Notes: generated by a model from the sequence alone, not told the origin. A stretch of 64,000 nt of DNA from Mesorhizobium caraganae (GCF_016836705.1 NZ_JAFCGY010000001.1:620001-684000); one strand, 5' to 3'. Counted from the first letter of the stretch, positions 36,355-45,783 are shown. A program made the numbers and translations.

Positions 36355-37602
36355 TCAATTTCGCAGGATCGCCCGTTTCGCCTGCAGGAAGCGGCGCACG
36401 GCCGGGTCGCGCTCGAGGCCGATCGCCCGGTCATAGGCTTCGACCGCTTGCGCTGCATTGCCGAGCCTGGCCAGCAGGCCGGCGCGGGCAGCCCAGTAGG
36501 GTTGATAGTCTTTAAGCCGCTTGTCGTCGCCGAGCACGTAAAGCGCCGCAAGTCCCGCCGCCGCCCCGTCGACCTCGGCGATCGCCACGGCGCGGTTGAT
36601 CGCCACCACCGGCGACCCGGCAATGGCCGACAGCGCATCGTAAAAATTTCGGATCGCCGCCCAGTCGGTCTGGCCGGTCCGCCGCCGCGTCGCGTGCACC
36701 GACTGCACGGCCGCTTCGAGTTGGTAACGGCCGATGACGCCCATGGTCGCAGCGTGGCCGAGCAGCGCTTCGGCCTCGTCGATCAGCGCGTGATCCCACA
36801 GAAGGCAATCCTGATCGGCAAGCGGAACATAGTCGCCGGCTTCATCGCGCCGCGCCGGGCGGCGCGCCTCGGCGAACAGCATCAGCGCCAGCAGACCGAG
36901 CGCTTCCGGCTCGTCGGGCATCAGCGACGCCACCAGCCGCCCGAGCCAGATGCCTTCCGTCGCCAGATTGCGGCGTTGCGTCTCAGTGCCGGCGGGGTCG
37001 GTCCAGCCTTCGGCGAAAGCGGCGTAGATCGCCTCCAGCACCGTATCCAGCCGCTCGCCGAGTTCGGCCCGCTCCGGTACGCGGAACGGAATGCCGATCT
37101 CGCGGATGCGGCTCTTGGCGCGCACCAGGCGCTGGCCCATCGTCGCCGGCGAGACCAGGAAGGCCGAGGCGATTGCTCCCGCGTCGAAACCCAGAACCGT
37201 CTGCAGGATCAGCGGCGCCCGCACGCTGGCCTCGATCGCTGGATGCGCACAGGCAAACATCAGCCTGAGCCGCTCGTCGGGCAGGTCTTCGTCTTGCATG
37301 CTTGCCTCCATCTCCTCGGCCATCAGCTTGAGATGGTCGCGGCTCGCCTCGCTGGTCAGCCGACGGCGCACCGCATCGACGCCACGGCGGCGCGCGACCG
37401 CTAGCAGCCAGGCCTCGGGCTTCTCGGGCACGCCGGCTTTCGGCCAGCGCTCAAGTGCTGCGGCAAAGGCATCCGCCAGTGCGTCCTCGGCGCCGGCGAC
37501 ATCGCGCGTGCGCGCCGCGAGCCAGGCGACGAGCTTGCCGTAGCTTTGCCGGGCGGCCGCCTCGGCCGCCGCGCGCGCGATCTCCGGTCGACTGTCCATC
37601 AC
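36355..37602 (-). CDS. ECF sigma factor with TPR-like extension (ECF42 type)
   Basis: 415 residues. Sigma-2 and sigma-4 regions occupy the first ~190 (AEDALADAFAAALERWP; SPATMGQRLVRAKSRIREIG), followed by a long helical extension with DUF6596-like EGWTDPAGTETQRRNLATEG and tetratricopeptide-like helices. Sigma factors of this type lack an anti-sigma factor and depend on their own C-terminus. The YCII-domain gene 4 bp upstream is their usual partner and target. Stimulus unknown. Confidence 0.86.
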   Translation of the reverse strand: MMDSRPEIARAAAEAAARQSYGKLVAWLAARTRDVAGAEDALADAFAAALERWPKAGVPEKPEAWLLAVARRRGVDAVRRRLTSEASRDHLKLMAEEMEASMQDEDLPDERLRLMFACAHPAIEASVRAPLILQTVLGFDAGAIASAFLVSPATMGQRLVRAKSRIREIGIPFRVPERAELGERLDTVLEAIYAAFAEGWTDPAGTETQRRNLATEGIWLGRLVASLMPDEPEALGLLALMLFAEARRPARRDEAGDYVPLADQDCLLWDHALIDEAEALLGHAATMGVIGRYQLEAAVQSVHATRRRTGQTDWAAIRNFYDALSAIAGSPVVAINRAVAIAEVDGAAAGLAALYVLGDDKRLKDYQPYWAARAGLLARLGNAAQAVEAYDRAIGLERDPAVRRFLQAKRAILRN

Positions 37603-37606
37603 TGGG

Positions 37607-37975
37607 TCATTTCTGAGAAGCGTACTCGGTCATTTCCCAGATCGGCCGCACCTCGATAGTGCCGGCGCTGGCGCCTGGACAGCGCGCTGCCCATGCGATC
37701 GCCGCGTCGGCGTCCTCGGCCTCGATCATGTAGAAACCGGCAAGCTGCTCCTTGGTGTCGGCGTAGGGGCCATCGAGCACATTGGTCTTGCCGTTGGCCG
37801 TCCGCACCGCGGTGGCAAGCTGGGTCGGCTTCAGTCGGTCGCCGGCGAGCCATGCTCCGGATTTCTTCAACGCTTCGGTGTAGGCGCCGTAGGCGGCGCT
37901 GATCTCGTAGGTCCTGTCGCTCGGCGCGGCCGCCATCGCGGCTTCGTTCGCGTATATCAAAAGCATGTATCGCAT
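37607..37975 (-). CDS. YCII/DGPF-domain protein, ECF sigma partner
   Basis: 122 residues: MRYMLLIYANEAAMAAAPS start and the DGPF-like NVLDGPYADTKEQLAGFYMI segment, with AIAWAARCPGASAGTIEVRP end. AGGAGAAG ribosome site. It directly precedes the ECF42-type sigma gene; such pairs are widespread and the sigma factor usually drives the YCII gene. Biochemical role is unknown, though the fold resembles a small hydrolase or monooxygenase dimer. Confidence 0.85.
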   Translation of the reverse strand: MRYMLLIYANEAAMAAAPSDRTYEISAAYGAYTEALKKSGAWLAGDRLKPTQLATAVRTANGKTNVLDGPYADTKEQLAGFYMIEAEDADAAIAWAARCPGASAGTIEVRPIWEMTEYASQK

Positions 37976-38200
37976 GGTCTTCTCCTGTTTTTCGAAGGCC
38001 GCGTCGTTGCGTGCCGGACGTATGTCGTGTGGCCATGCCCGATTTCGACAGGCTTCAGAAAAACTTTCATCCTCACAAGGAGATTTCGCAAGGACCAGAT
38101 CTTTCCTGGCTGGACGATGGCAGCACCGGACTGGCAGCGGTCGCGCGCAGCACTATCCTCTGTCGTGGCGGGCACGTCACGCGAGGCATGGGAGGAGAGA

Positions 38201-38662
38201 ATGGAACTCGTGACCCACAAGAAATTCAAGAACGGCCGGTTGATGCCATGGGCAAAGGGCACAGTCGTCAGTGGAGCGAGAGGAACCGTCTATCTCTGCG
38301 GCAACACCGCGACATCGGCCGACTATGATCCAGCCGGCAAGAAAGGCGGCGGCTTCGCCGGCGATGCGGCGGCGCAGTGGCGTGAAGTTCTTGGCAACAT
38401 CAAATCGGATCTGGAGGAACTGGGCAGCAGCCTCGATCACCTCATCAGATTGACCTTCTTCGTCAGAGGGCCATTTCCCGACGGCGGGGTGCTCAGCTCT
38501 CCCAATTTTCGCCTCGACGTGCTGGACGCGTTCTTCGCAGAGCATTGTCCGAAGCACTGCAGCTACAACAATCCGCCGCCTTCGGAAGTGATCGGCGTCG
38601 CCGCGCTTGCCCAGGCCGACATCGTCATCGAGATCGTCGCCGTCGCCGCGCTGCCGGACTGA
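38201..38662 (+). CDS. RidA family protein
   Basis: 153 residues from the ATG after GGGAGGAGAG. RidA fold: GARGTVYLCGNTATSADYDPA near the N-terminus, LGNIKSDLEELGSSLDHLIR helix, IGVAALAQADIVIEIVAVAA end. The conserved Arg that binds the imine substrate carboxylate is not clearly at its usual place, so it may belong to a non-deaminase Rid subgroup. Monocistronic; the 225 bp upstream contain no other gene. Confidence 0.78.
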   Translation: MELVTHKKFKNGRLMPWAKGTVVSGARGTVYLCGNTATSADYDPAGKKGGGFAGDAAAQWREVLGNIKSDLEELGSSLDHLIRLTFFVRGPFPDGGVLSSPNFRLDVLDAFFAEHCPKHCSYNNPPPSEVIGVAALAQADIVIEIVAVAALPD

Positions 38663-38677
38663 GGTCGCGGGGATGGA

Positions 38678-40348
38678 TCAGGCGTTCGGCTCGAGCCAGC
38701 CGCGATAGCGCACGATCAGCCCGGTGAGCGGGTGCGAGATCTCGACATGGAAGCGGAAGCGGTCGTCCTCGACGCCCTCATAGGATGCCGAGCGCGGGCA
38801 GAGCCACATCGGCAGCTTCAGGCCGAGAAAGCTCCAGCGGCGCAGCACCAGCGACAGTCTTCCCTGCTCTGCCACCAGCGCCATGGCGAAGGTCAGCGGG
38901 CCGAAGCGCTCGCACAGCAGCCGCTGCGAGCGGCCTTCACCGACGAACTGGCGGCTGGAGAAAGTGTGAGAGCCAGACGTTCGCGTCCAGGTCTCGCCAT
39001 CCTTGCCGGCATCGAAGCGGACCTGGACCGGCAAGTCGGCACAGGCGGGAGGAAATCCAACCAACCAGCCAGATAGCCGGCTAAGAATACCGACGCCGCG
39101 TTCAACGCTGCCGCGTCCTTCGGCCGTTCCAACGCGCTCATGCATGGCACGGATTTCTTCGGGCAGATCCTGCCAGGCGCCGCCGACCACTTGCGGATAG
39201 AGGGGCTTTTCGACGTCGGCAGTGTCACCCCTGAAGCCGGTATAGATCGCCTTGCCGGCAAACAGCGCCCGATAGTCGTCAAGTTCCAGGTCGCGTACCG
39301 CCGCTCGCGCCCCTGGGGCCGGCGCCTGTACGTCCAGCGTCTTGCGCACCAGCGCCTCCACCGCCATGGCCGGGATCAGCGGCCCGTCATCGCCTTCGGC
39401 CAGCAGATGCCAGGAGCGTTTGATCGCTTCACCCGCCTTGTTGACCCCCTCCACCGCGACGAACATGCCGCCGCGATGTTCGCCCCAGCGCAGCCGGTTG
39501 GACGCCCAGTGCATCAGCGGCGCCAGCGGCGACAGCGACCGCACCAGTCCGATCCGCACCAGCCAGGCAAGGCCGATCAAGGCGCGGTGCAGGATTTCGG
39601 GAACCGGCCCGGCGCCCATCCAGATGGTTTTGGCCTGCGGCCACAGGTCCGCCAGCGCGCGCAAATCCGGCACGTCGACCAGCGAAAACAGCGTGCTGTT
39701 CAGCGGCACCTTGCCCGGCGCGGCAATCGTGTAGCGCATCTCCTCGGTGAGGGGATGGCGCCGCACCATCTCGCCGTCGCGAATCAATTCGACCGGCTGG
39801 CCGGCGTAACCGGCAATGGCGCGGATGACATTTTCGCCGACGCCGGCAAAGGGCGACGGCGCGATACCGCCCTGGATTGTGTCGACCCGCGCCATGCCGG
39901 CGGAAAGACGACGCACCACCGCTGCGGTCAGCACCGGGAAACTCGACACGCCGGACAGCACGAACAGGCCTGCCTTGCGCGCCGCATCGTCATACGCGGA
40001 GACGCCGGCGACGAAGTCCGACCCGTCGGCGAGGTCGAGATAATGGATGCTTTGCGCGATGCAGGCCTCGATCAGCCGGTAGCGGCCCGCGCCATAGGCC
40101 TGGAACGGACCGCTGGCGTCGACGACACAATCGGGTTTGAGCGCCGAAAGCTGAGCCGGCAGGTCACCGCCGCGATCGAACGCAAGGGGCACCAGCTCCG
40201 CCGCCGCGCCGATGCGGGTTTTGCACCAGGCTTCGGCCTTGGCCAGCCCGCGCCCGGCGACGATCAGCGTCAGGCGCGGTTCGCTCTCCAGCAACTGCAC
40301 GATGCGGCCGCCGAAAATGCCATAGCCGCCGACGACCAGAAGCCTCAT
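38678..40348 (-). CDS. Saccharopine-dehydrogenase-like protein with DUF4166
   Basis: 556 residues from the second ATG (40348); a start at 40369 adds seven. N-terminal nucleotide loop LLVVGGYGIFGGRIVQLL and SGPFQAYGAGRYRLIEACI of the saccharopine dehydrogenase NADP-binding fold; membrane-leaning stretch ~250-300; C-terminal DUF4166 (GSHTFSSRQFVGEGR, EDDRFRFHVEISHPLTGLIV). Probably an NAD(P)-dependent redox enzyme on a lipid-like or amino-acid substrate; true substrate unknown. 62 bp after the DCC gene on the same strand. Confidence 0.8.
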   Translation of the reverse strand: MRLLVVGGYGIFGGRIVQLLESEPRLTLIVAGRGLAKAEAWCKTRIGAAAELVPLAFDRGGDLPAQLSALKPDCVVDASGPFQAYGAGRYRLIEACIAQSIHYLDLADGSDFVAGVSAYDDAARKAGLFVLSGVSSFPVLTAAVVRRLSAGMARVDTIQGGIAPSPFAGVGENVIRAIAGYAGQPVELIRDGEMVRRHPLTEEMRYTIAAPGKVPLNSTLFSLVDVPDLRALADLWPQAKTIWMGAGPVPEILHRALIGLAWLVRIGLVRSLSPLAPLMHWASNRLRWGEHRGGMFVAVEGVNKAGEAIKRSWHLLAEGDDGPLIPAMAVEALVRKTLDVQAPAPGARAAVRDLELDDYRALFAGKAIYTGFRGDTADVEKPLYPQVVGGAWQDLPEEIRAMHERVGTAEGRGSVERGVGILSRLSGWLVGFPPACADLPVQVRFDAGKDGETWTRTSGSHTFSSRQFVGEGRSQRLLCERFGPLTFAMALVAEQGRLSLVLRRWSFLGLKLPMWLCPRSASYEGVEDDRFRFHVEISHPLTGLIVRYRGWLEPNA

Positions 40349-40410
40349 CGCGCTGTTGCCTCCATGCATGTCGTTTCCCCAAAACCGAGGTCACTTTTGG
40401 GCGACATGCA

Positions 40411-40836
40411 TCAACCAATCATCCGCGCACGCATCGTGGCGGACGGGATCTCGCAATTGTCCTTGCGGCCGAAGATGGAGTAGCGGTTTTTGGCGATGCG
40501 TTCGTAGAGCCAGTCGCGCAAGGGGCGCGGCAACAGCAGCAGGGCTTTCGCCGCCCGCCACGGCCAGCCGAGTTCGGCCATCACGGCAACAAAACTGTCC
40601 AGCCGTATGAAAGGAGCGCCATTGATGAGGACCAGATTGGTCTCATAGCTGTCGGTGCGCAGTCCATGCTTGTGGAACAGCGCCGCGCCTAAGGGAGACT
40701 GCGCGGTGGCGAAGCGGAAGCGGTTTTTGCTATCGAGCCTGACCACCGTGCGCACGAAGCCAGAGCACAGCACGCAGACGCCATCGAAAACGATCAACGG
40801 CTGGCTGGCATCGAAGGGTTCAGGAGAAGAAGTCAC
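40411..40836 (-). CDS. DCC family thiol-disulfide oxidoreductase-like protein
   Basis: 141 residues, DUF393. The N-terminal DGVCVLCSGFVRTVVRLD is the DxxCxxC signature after a hydrophobic strand (PLIVFDG), and FRFATAQSPLGAALFHKHGL the next conserved block; WLYERIAKNRYSIFGRKDNC ends the family. Predicted thioredoxin-like fold with redox function unproven. Likely operon with the downstream saccharopine-dehydrogenase-like gene. Confidence 0.86.
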   Translation of the reverse strand: MTSSPEPFDASQPLIVFDGVCVLCSGFVRTVVRLDSKNRFRFATAQSPLGAALFHKHGLRTDSYETNLVLINGAPFIRLDSFVAVMAELGWPWRAAKALLLLPRPLRDWLYERIAKNRYSIFGRKDNCEIPSATMRARMIG

Positions 40837-41015
40837 GGGACATCCGGCAGCTTGTGTCAGGCGACACTAAGCCTGCCGGCTACGGGATCAAAGCCGCGGC
40901 GTTGTCGCACGGCTTCTCGCGGCCAGAGCGGGGCGCTCGGCGCGATAGGTGGTTGCGCGGTGGTCGGCGCCCGGTCTGCAGATCCGGCTGTCGTGACGGC
41001 TTTCGAACGTCATGA

Positions 41016-41156
41016 TCAGTGCGCGCCGAGCGAGCTGCCGCGACGGGCGCAGGCCGGGCCCGGTCCGCGCATGTAATAGCGCTCCGGCCGATAGGTCGGC
41101 GCGATGAATTCGCGGATGGCGGCGGCATAGCCGGCGATGTGGCCCCAGAATTTCAT
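41016..41156 (-). CDS. Possible 46-residue protein
   Basis: ATG frame of 46 codons: KFWGHIAGYAAAIREFIAP, TYRPERYYMRGPGPACARRG, ending LGAH. Aromatic and charged mix is protein-like, and an AGGGAAC stretch lies 8 bases upstream. It lies in the ~670-bp gap between the DCC gene and ku that otherwise shows no gene. No homologue recalled. The rest of the gap (40837-41015, 41157-41452) shows nothing clear. Confidence 0.4.
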   Translation of the reverse strand: MKFWGHIAGYAAAIREFIAPTYRPERYYMRGPGPACARRGSSLGAH

Positions 41157-41452
41157 TTTACTTAGTTCCCTGTCCCGATTTTCGGATGTCCCGTCCGATT
41201 GCGGGGATCATAGCGTCGAGGCGTGAATAGTCGGTGAACACGATGTTAATCTTCGGTCGAAAACCCGTCGCTTCGTGGCCGGAATGCGGCTGTTTCGGGG
41301 TCTTTCAGAGCCTTTTGAGCCCTTTCCGGCCAATGTGACTTTTGCATCACATATGTTTCGTCTGGATGTCGCTTGGGCGCGGTTCTGTTTCAATTTCGGC
41401 GAGCCCCGCGAAATTTCCGTGCGCACGGCTGCAAAGCCGCCAGGCTGCGTTC

Positions 41453-41477
41453 GGAACCGGAATCGGCTTTACCCGTT
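41453..41477 (+). promoter_or_regulatory. EcfG/RpoE2-type general stress promoter of ku-ligD
   Basis: GGAAC (41453-41457), 16 bases, CGTT (41474-41477), a perfect match to the general-stress consensus, 33 bp before the ku start and upstream of its AGGAG ribosome site. Implies induction of end joining in starvation or stress. Observed match; activity untested. Confidence 0.7.
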
Positions 41478-41510
41478 CTCGGTTGAACCGCATCGCGCAG
41501 GAGTTTCGCC

Positions 41511-42377
41511 ATGGCACCCCGCCCCGCCTGGAAGGGCTATCTGAAACTGTCGCTGGTCACCTGCGCCGTCGAACTGACCAACGTCGTCACCCACACCGAA
41601 AAGGTCTCGTTTAGGGTGCTGAACCGCAAGACCGGCAACACGGTCAAGCGGATCTATGTCGATGCCGAAACCGGCAAGCCGCTGGAGGAAGGCAATGAGA
41701 TCAAGGGCTACGAACTCGATGACGGCGACTTCGTCCATATCGAGGAAGACGAGATCGCTGCGGTGCAGATCGAGTCGTCGCACACCATGGCGCTGGACGG
41801 TTTCGTCGACAAAGCCTCGATCCAGCAGATTTATCTCGACACGCCCTATTATGTCGCGCCGGCCGATAAGGTGTCGGAGGAAGCCTTTGCCGTCATCCGC
41901 GACGCCATGGCCGGCAAGAAGATGGCCGGGCTGGCGCGCATCGTGCTCTATCAGCGGGAACGTCCCGTCGTTATCGAGCCGCTCGGCAAAGGCATGGTGC
42001 TGACCACCTTGCGCTACGACAACACGGTGCGGCAGCCCGACAGCGTCTTTGGCGACATCGAGGCGGTGAAGACCGACCAGGAGATGACGGATCTCGCCGA
42101 ACTCATCATCGACAAGAAGAAGGCGAAGTTCGATCCGTCGAAATTCGAGGACAAATATGAGGATGCGCTGCTCGAACTGATCCGCGCCAAGAAGGCCGGC
42201 AAGAAGGCGCCGAGGCCACAGGCCGCGCCCAAGCCGTCCAACGTGGTCAATCTGTTCGACGCGCTGAAGAAGAGCCTGTCGGATGGCGGCGCGGCGAAGG
42301 GCTCGGCCAAGAAGGCGAGGCCGGCGGCCAAAAGCGGCAAGGCGAAAGCCGCCGCGCCCAAACGCAAATCGGCGTGA
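41511..42377 (+). CDS. ku: Ku DNA end-binding protein
   Basis: 288 residues. Core ring domain from WKGYLKLSLVTCAVELTNVV through IEEDEIAAVQIESSHTMALD and VEPLGKGM-like VIEPLGKGMVLTTLRYDN. The C-terminal ~60 residues are Lys/Ala/Pro-rich (KKARPAAKSGKAKAAAPKRK), a DNA-contact extension. Homodimers load on double-strand ends and recruit LigD. First of a two-gene operon with ligD, 5 bp apart. Confidence 0.94.
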   Translation: MAPRPAWKGYLKLSLVTCAVELTNVVTHTEKVSFRVLNRKTGNTVKRIYVDAETGKPLEEGNEIKGYELDDGDFVHIEEDEIAAVQIESSHTMALDGFVDKASIQQIYLDTPYYVAPADKVSEEAFAVIRDAMAGKKMAGLARIVLYQRERPVVIEPLGKGMVLTTLRYDNTVRQPDSVFGDIEAVKTDQEMTDLAELIIDKKKAKFDPSKFEDKYEDALLELIRAKKAGKKAPRPQAAPKPSNVVNLFDALKKSLSDGGAAKGSAKKARPAAKSGKAKAAAPKRKSA

Positions 42378-42382
42378 GCACC

Positions 42383-44890
42383 ATGGCCCGCCTCGAGCAA
42401 TATCAGGCCAAGCGCGATTTCAAGAAGACGGCGGAGCCTGCGGGCAAAGTCACGCCCGGCAAGACATCCGGCGGCATTTTCGTCATCCAGAAGCACGATG
42501 CGACCAGGCTGCATTACGATTTCCGCCTCGAGCATGACGGCGTCTTGTGGAGCTGGGCGGTGACGCGCGGCCCTAGCCTCGATCCACACGAAAAGCGGCT
42601 GGCCGTACATGTCGAGGACCACCCGATCGACTATGCGTCCTTCGAAGGCACCATCCCCAAGGGCGAATATGGCGGCGGCACGGTCATCGTCTGGGACGAA
42701 GGCACATGGACGCCCGAGATCGACCCGGCCAAGGCGATGAAAAAAGGCCACATCTCGTTCGAGCTCAAAGGCAAGAAGCTGAGCGGCCTGTGGCATCTGG
42801 TCAGGCTGAAGCCACGCGCGGGTGAAAAGCGTGACAACTGGCTGCTGATCAAATCCGACGACGCCGCTGCCCGCCCGGGCGAAGACATTCTGAAGGACGC
42901 ACCGGAATCGGTGAAATCCGGCCTCACCATCGAGCAGGTCGCGGAGGGCAAGACCGTCGACGGCAAGAAGCCGAAGGTCTGGCATTCCAACAAGCCTGCC
43001 GCCTCCAGCAAGGCGAAGGCCGGCAAGCGTCTCGATTTCATCGAGCCGCAGCTGGCGACGCTGGAGCGCGAGGCGCCGCCCGGTAAGGACTGGCTGCACG
43101 AAGTCAAATTCGATGGCTACCGCATGCAGGCGCAGATCGCCGGCACCGAGGTGCGGCTTCTGACCCGCACCGGCCTCGACTGGACGGAGAAATTCGGCCC
43201 CGAGATCGTTGCCGAACTCGCCCAGCTGAAATGCAGCGACGCCATCATCGATGGCGAGATCGTGGTGCTGGCCGACAGCGGCGTTTCGTCCTTCGCGCTG
43301 CTGCAGCAGGATTTGTCCGCCAATCGCACCAATCGCTTCACCTACTACGTCTTCGACCTGATGCGGCTCGACGGCAAGGATCTGCGCGCCGAGCCGCTGG
43401 TCGAGCGCAAGCAGGCGCTGCAGGAACTGCTTGGCGAGCCGGCCGAAAATGCCGCCGTCCGCTTCAGCGACCATTTCGCCGAGCCGGGCAAGATCATGCT
43501 TCAGCACGCCTGCCGCATGGGGCTCGAAGGCATCGTTTCCAAGCGCGCCGACGCACCCTATCGCAGCGGTCGCGGCCCAAGCTGGGTAAAGTCCAAATGC
43601 ACGGAGCGCCAGGAATTCGTCATTGGCGGCTATCTGCCCTCGGAAAAGACCGGCCGCGGCCTGCGCTCGCTGCTGGTCGGCTATTTCGAAGGCGGCAAGC
43701 TCAATTATGCCGGCCGCGTCGGCACCGGCTTTTCGGTCAAGGGCGCGACGGACCTGAAGAAGAAGCTCGATGCGCTGAAGGCAAAATCATCGCCTTTCGC
43801 CGCCGCCGTGCCGAAGGGCAAGGGCCTGGTCTGGGTCAAGCCTGAACTGGTCGGCGAAGTGGAGTTCCGCAGCTGGACCTCCGACCGTATAATACGCCAC
43901 GCGTCGTTCCAGGGACTGCGCGAGGACAAGCCGGCGGAGGAAGTCGTGCAGGAAAAGCCATCGAAACCGGCGAGCAAGGCAAAGCCCGCGGCAGGCAGCG
44001 CCGGCAAGGCTTCCGGGACGAAAGCTGGGGCAATGACCACCAGCGTAAAACTCTCCCATCCCGAAAAACTGCTGTGGCCCGACGAAAAAATATCCAAGCA
44101 GGCTTTGCTCGAGCACTACGCGCTGGTCTGGCCGCGCATGGAGCAGTTCATCGTCAACCGGCCGCTCAGCCTGGTCAGAGCGCCGGACGGCATAGGCGGG
44201 CCGCGCTTCTTCCAGAAACACGCCTCGGCCGGCATGAGCGACAAGATTGCCCGGATGAAGGATCCGACCGACGGCGAGGAGATCCTGTTCATCCGCGATT
44301 TCGATGGCCTTGCCGCTCTGGTCCAGTACGGCGTGGTCGAGGTCCACATCTGGGGTTGCACGACCGACGAGCTGGAAAAGCCCGACCAGATCATCTTCGA
44401 TCTCGATCCCGACGAGGGCGTCGACGTCAAGGCGGTGCGCGAGGCAGCGCTCGACATCCGAGGCAAGCTCGACGATCTGTCGCTGCCGAACTTCGTCAAG
44501 CCGTCGGGCGGCAAGGGCTATCACGTGCTGGTGCCGCTGAAGCCTTCGGCGGATTGGGAGGCGGTCAAAACCTTCTCGCATGATTTCGCCAAGGCGCTGG
44601 AGCAGGCCGCGCCCGACCGCTACACGGCGACGCTGTCGAAGAAGGCCCGCACCGGCAAAATCTTCGTCGACTATCTGCGCAACGGCAGGGGTTCGACCAC
44701 GGTCGCGCCCTACTCCTCACGCGCCAAGAAGGGCGCGACCGTGTCGATCCCGGTCACCTGGGCGGAGGTGGAGGCGGGGCTGGCGCCGAACGCATTTCCG
44801 ATCGGCGACAAGACGACGCTGAAGCAATTGGAGAAGGCTGATCCGTGGGCGGATTTCTTCAAGCAGGCGAAGGTGCTGAAGCGGGGGTGA
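42383..44890 (+). CDS. ligD: ATP-dependent DNA ligase LigD (PE-LIG-POL)
   Basis: 835 residues in three domains. 3'-phosphoesterase (residues ~25-175: FVIQKHDATRLHYDFRLEHD), ligase (~215-520: nucleotidyl-transfer motif EVKFDGYR, VDYDGEIV-like IIDGEIVVL and GLEGIVSKRADAPYRSG), and polymerase/primase (~545-830: LWPDEKISKQALLEHYALVW, IFDLDPDEG, KPSGGKGYHVLVPL). Domain order matches Pseudomonas LigD. The start at 42383 (MARLEQYQAKRDF) is chosen over a GTG at 42374. It fills, trims and seals breaks held by Ku. Confidence 0.94.
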   Translation: MARLEQYQAKRDFKKTAEPAGKVTPGKTSGGIFVIQKHDATRLHYDFRLEHDGVLWSWAVTRGPSLDPHEKRLAVHVEDHPIDYASFEGTIPKGEYGGGTVIVWDEGTWTPEIDPAKAMKKGHISFELKGKKLSGLWHLVRLKPRAGEKRDNWLLIKSDDAAARPGEDILKDAPESVKSGLTIEQVAEGKTVDGKKPKVWHSNKPAASSKAKAGKRLDFIEPQLATLEREAPPGKDWLHEVKFDGYRMQAQIAGTEVRLLTRTGLDWTEKFGPEIVAELAQLKCSDAIIDGEIVVLADSGVSSFALLQQDLSANRTNRFTYYVFDLMRLDGKDLRAEPLVERKQALQELLGEPAENAAVRFSDHFAEPGKIMLQHACRMGLEGIVSKRADAPYRSGRGPSWVKSKCTERQEFVIGGYLPSEKTGRGLRSLLVGYFEGGKLNYAGRVGTGFSVKGATDLKKKLDALKAKSSPFAAAVPKGKGLVWVKPELVGEVEFRSWTSDRIIRHASFQGLREDKPAEEVVQEKPSKPASKAKPAAGSAGKASGTKAGAMTTSVKLSHPEKLLWPDEKISKQALLEHYALVWPRMEQFIVNRPLSLVRAPDGIGGPRFFQKHASAGMSDKIARMKDPTDGEEILFIRDFDGLAALVQYGVVEVHIWGCTTDELEKPDQIIFDLDPDEGVDVKAVREAALDIRGKLDDLSLPNFVKPSGGKGYHVLVPLKPSADWEAVKTFSHDFAKALEQAAPDRYTATLSKKARTGKIFVDYLRNGRGSTTVAPYSSRAKKGATVSIPVTWAEVEAGLAPNAFPIGDKTTLKQLEKADPWADFFKQAKVLKRG

Positions 44891-44912
44891 GGGGCCGACG
44901 TAGCGATCCTTC

Positions 44913-45073
44913 GCGCCCCCCTCTGGCCTGCCGGCCATCTCCCCCACGAGGGGGGAGATTAGCGGTTCCGGCGCCCCGCTCATTCCTGCAACCGTTGAAG
45001 ATTGGCGAAAGCCCGCGTGACGTCCGATCTCCCCCCTTGTGGGGGAGATGTCCGGCAGGACAGAGGGGGGCGC
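44913..45073. repeat. Composite element M2: inverted A repeats with core
   Basis: A repeat forward (44913-44963), core with CAACCGTTGAAGATTGGCGA (44989-45008), A repeat inverted (45026-45073); 161 bp. Lies between the converging ligD and regulator genes, 23 bp after the ligD stop. Arms are near-identical to those of M1, and the core shares TTGGCGAAA. Confidence 0.78.
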
Positions 45074-45108
45074 TGTCCCGCCAGCATCGCGAAATCGGCA
45101 CCGGCAAA

Positions 45109-45783
45109 CTAAGCCAAAAACACCCGCTCAAACGCCTGCTTCCCCGGCGGTGAAAACACCACGGCGCGACTGTCCTTCTCCCGCCTTGCCCATTTCTCGG
45201 CCAGAATCTTGTCGAGGATCGCCGCGCCCAGCGTGCCGGCGAGGTGCGAGCGACGCACGCTCCAGTCGAGGCAGGCGCGGCAGACCGGCCGGCGCGGCTT
45301 GGCGCCGACATCGATGCCGATGGCCGAAAAATGCGACGCCGCCGACGGCCCGAGCCTGATCTCCTGGTCGTCGCGCAAAAGAATGTCGCGCGCCACAAGC
45401 CGGTCCAGCATCGCCACCGCCTGCTCGCCCGCGAGGTGGTCGTAGCAGACGCGGGCGACCCGCATCGCGCCATCGCGCGGACCCGGCCGCACGCGTTTGG
45501 GGCCAACGGCTTCCGCCACGCCGGTGATCGCTTCGATCATGCCGGCCACTTGCGGCCCGGCGAGGCCGTAATAGCGGTGCCGGCCCTGGCTGGCCAAAGT
45601 CAGCAGCCCGCCCTCCATCAGTTTGGACAAATGCGACGACGCGGTCGGCAGCGACACGCCGGCTTCCAGCGCCAGTTCGCTGGCCGTCAAAGCCGTGCCG
45701 CCCATCAGCGCATTCAGCATGTTTGCCCGCGCCGGATCGCCGACCAGGCTGGCGATGCGGGCGATGTCGGGTCCTTCACGCAT
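45109..45783 (-). CDS. ArsR-like winged-helix regulator with C-terminal domain
   Basis: 224 residues from the ATG at 45783. N-terminal ArsR-type HTH (IARIASLVGDPARANMLNAL, SLPTASSHLSKLMEGGLLTL, GRHRYYGLAG, residues ~5-80); then an ~140-residue C-terminal domain with RACLDWSVRRSHLAGTLGAA and CxxC-less Cys residues. No metal-binding cysteine pair is evident in the HTH, so it is probably not a metal sensor. Targets unknown. Divergent from the DUF1127 gene with ~70 bp between. Confidence 0.8.
   Translation of the reverse strand: MREGPDIARIASLVGDPARANMLNALMGGTALTASELALEAGVSLPTASSHLSKLMEGGLLTLASQGRHRYYGLAGPQVAGMIEAITGVAEAVGPKRVRPGPRDGAMRVARVCYDHLAGEQAVAMLDRLVARDILLRDDQEIRLGPSAASHFSAIGIDVGAKPRRPVCRACLDWSVRRSHLAGTLGAAILDKILAEKWARREKDSRAVVFSPPGKQAFERVFLA

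Noticed and set aside
39140..40483. 447-codon plus-strand frame opposite the saccharopine-dehydrogenase-like gene
   Set aside because: Antisense shadow; residues are Arg/His/Gln-rich and match no fold.
40880..41128. 82-codon minus-strand frame in the gap before ku
   Set aside because: Arg/Pro-rich low-complexity sequence; the 46-codon frame in the same place reads more like protein and has a ribosome-site-like stretch.
42014..43507. 497-codon minus-strand frame across ku and ligD
   Set aside because: Both genes on the plus strand carry full family motifs; the antisense frame is a by-product of codon bias.
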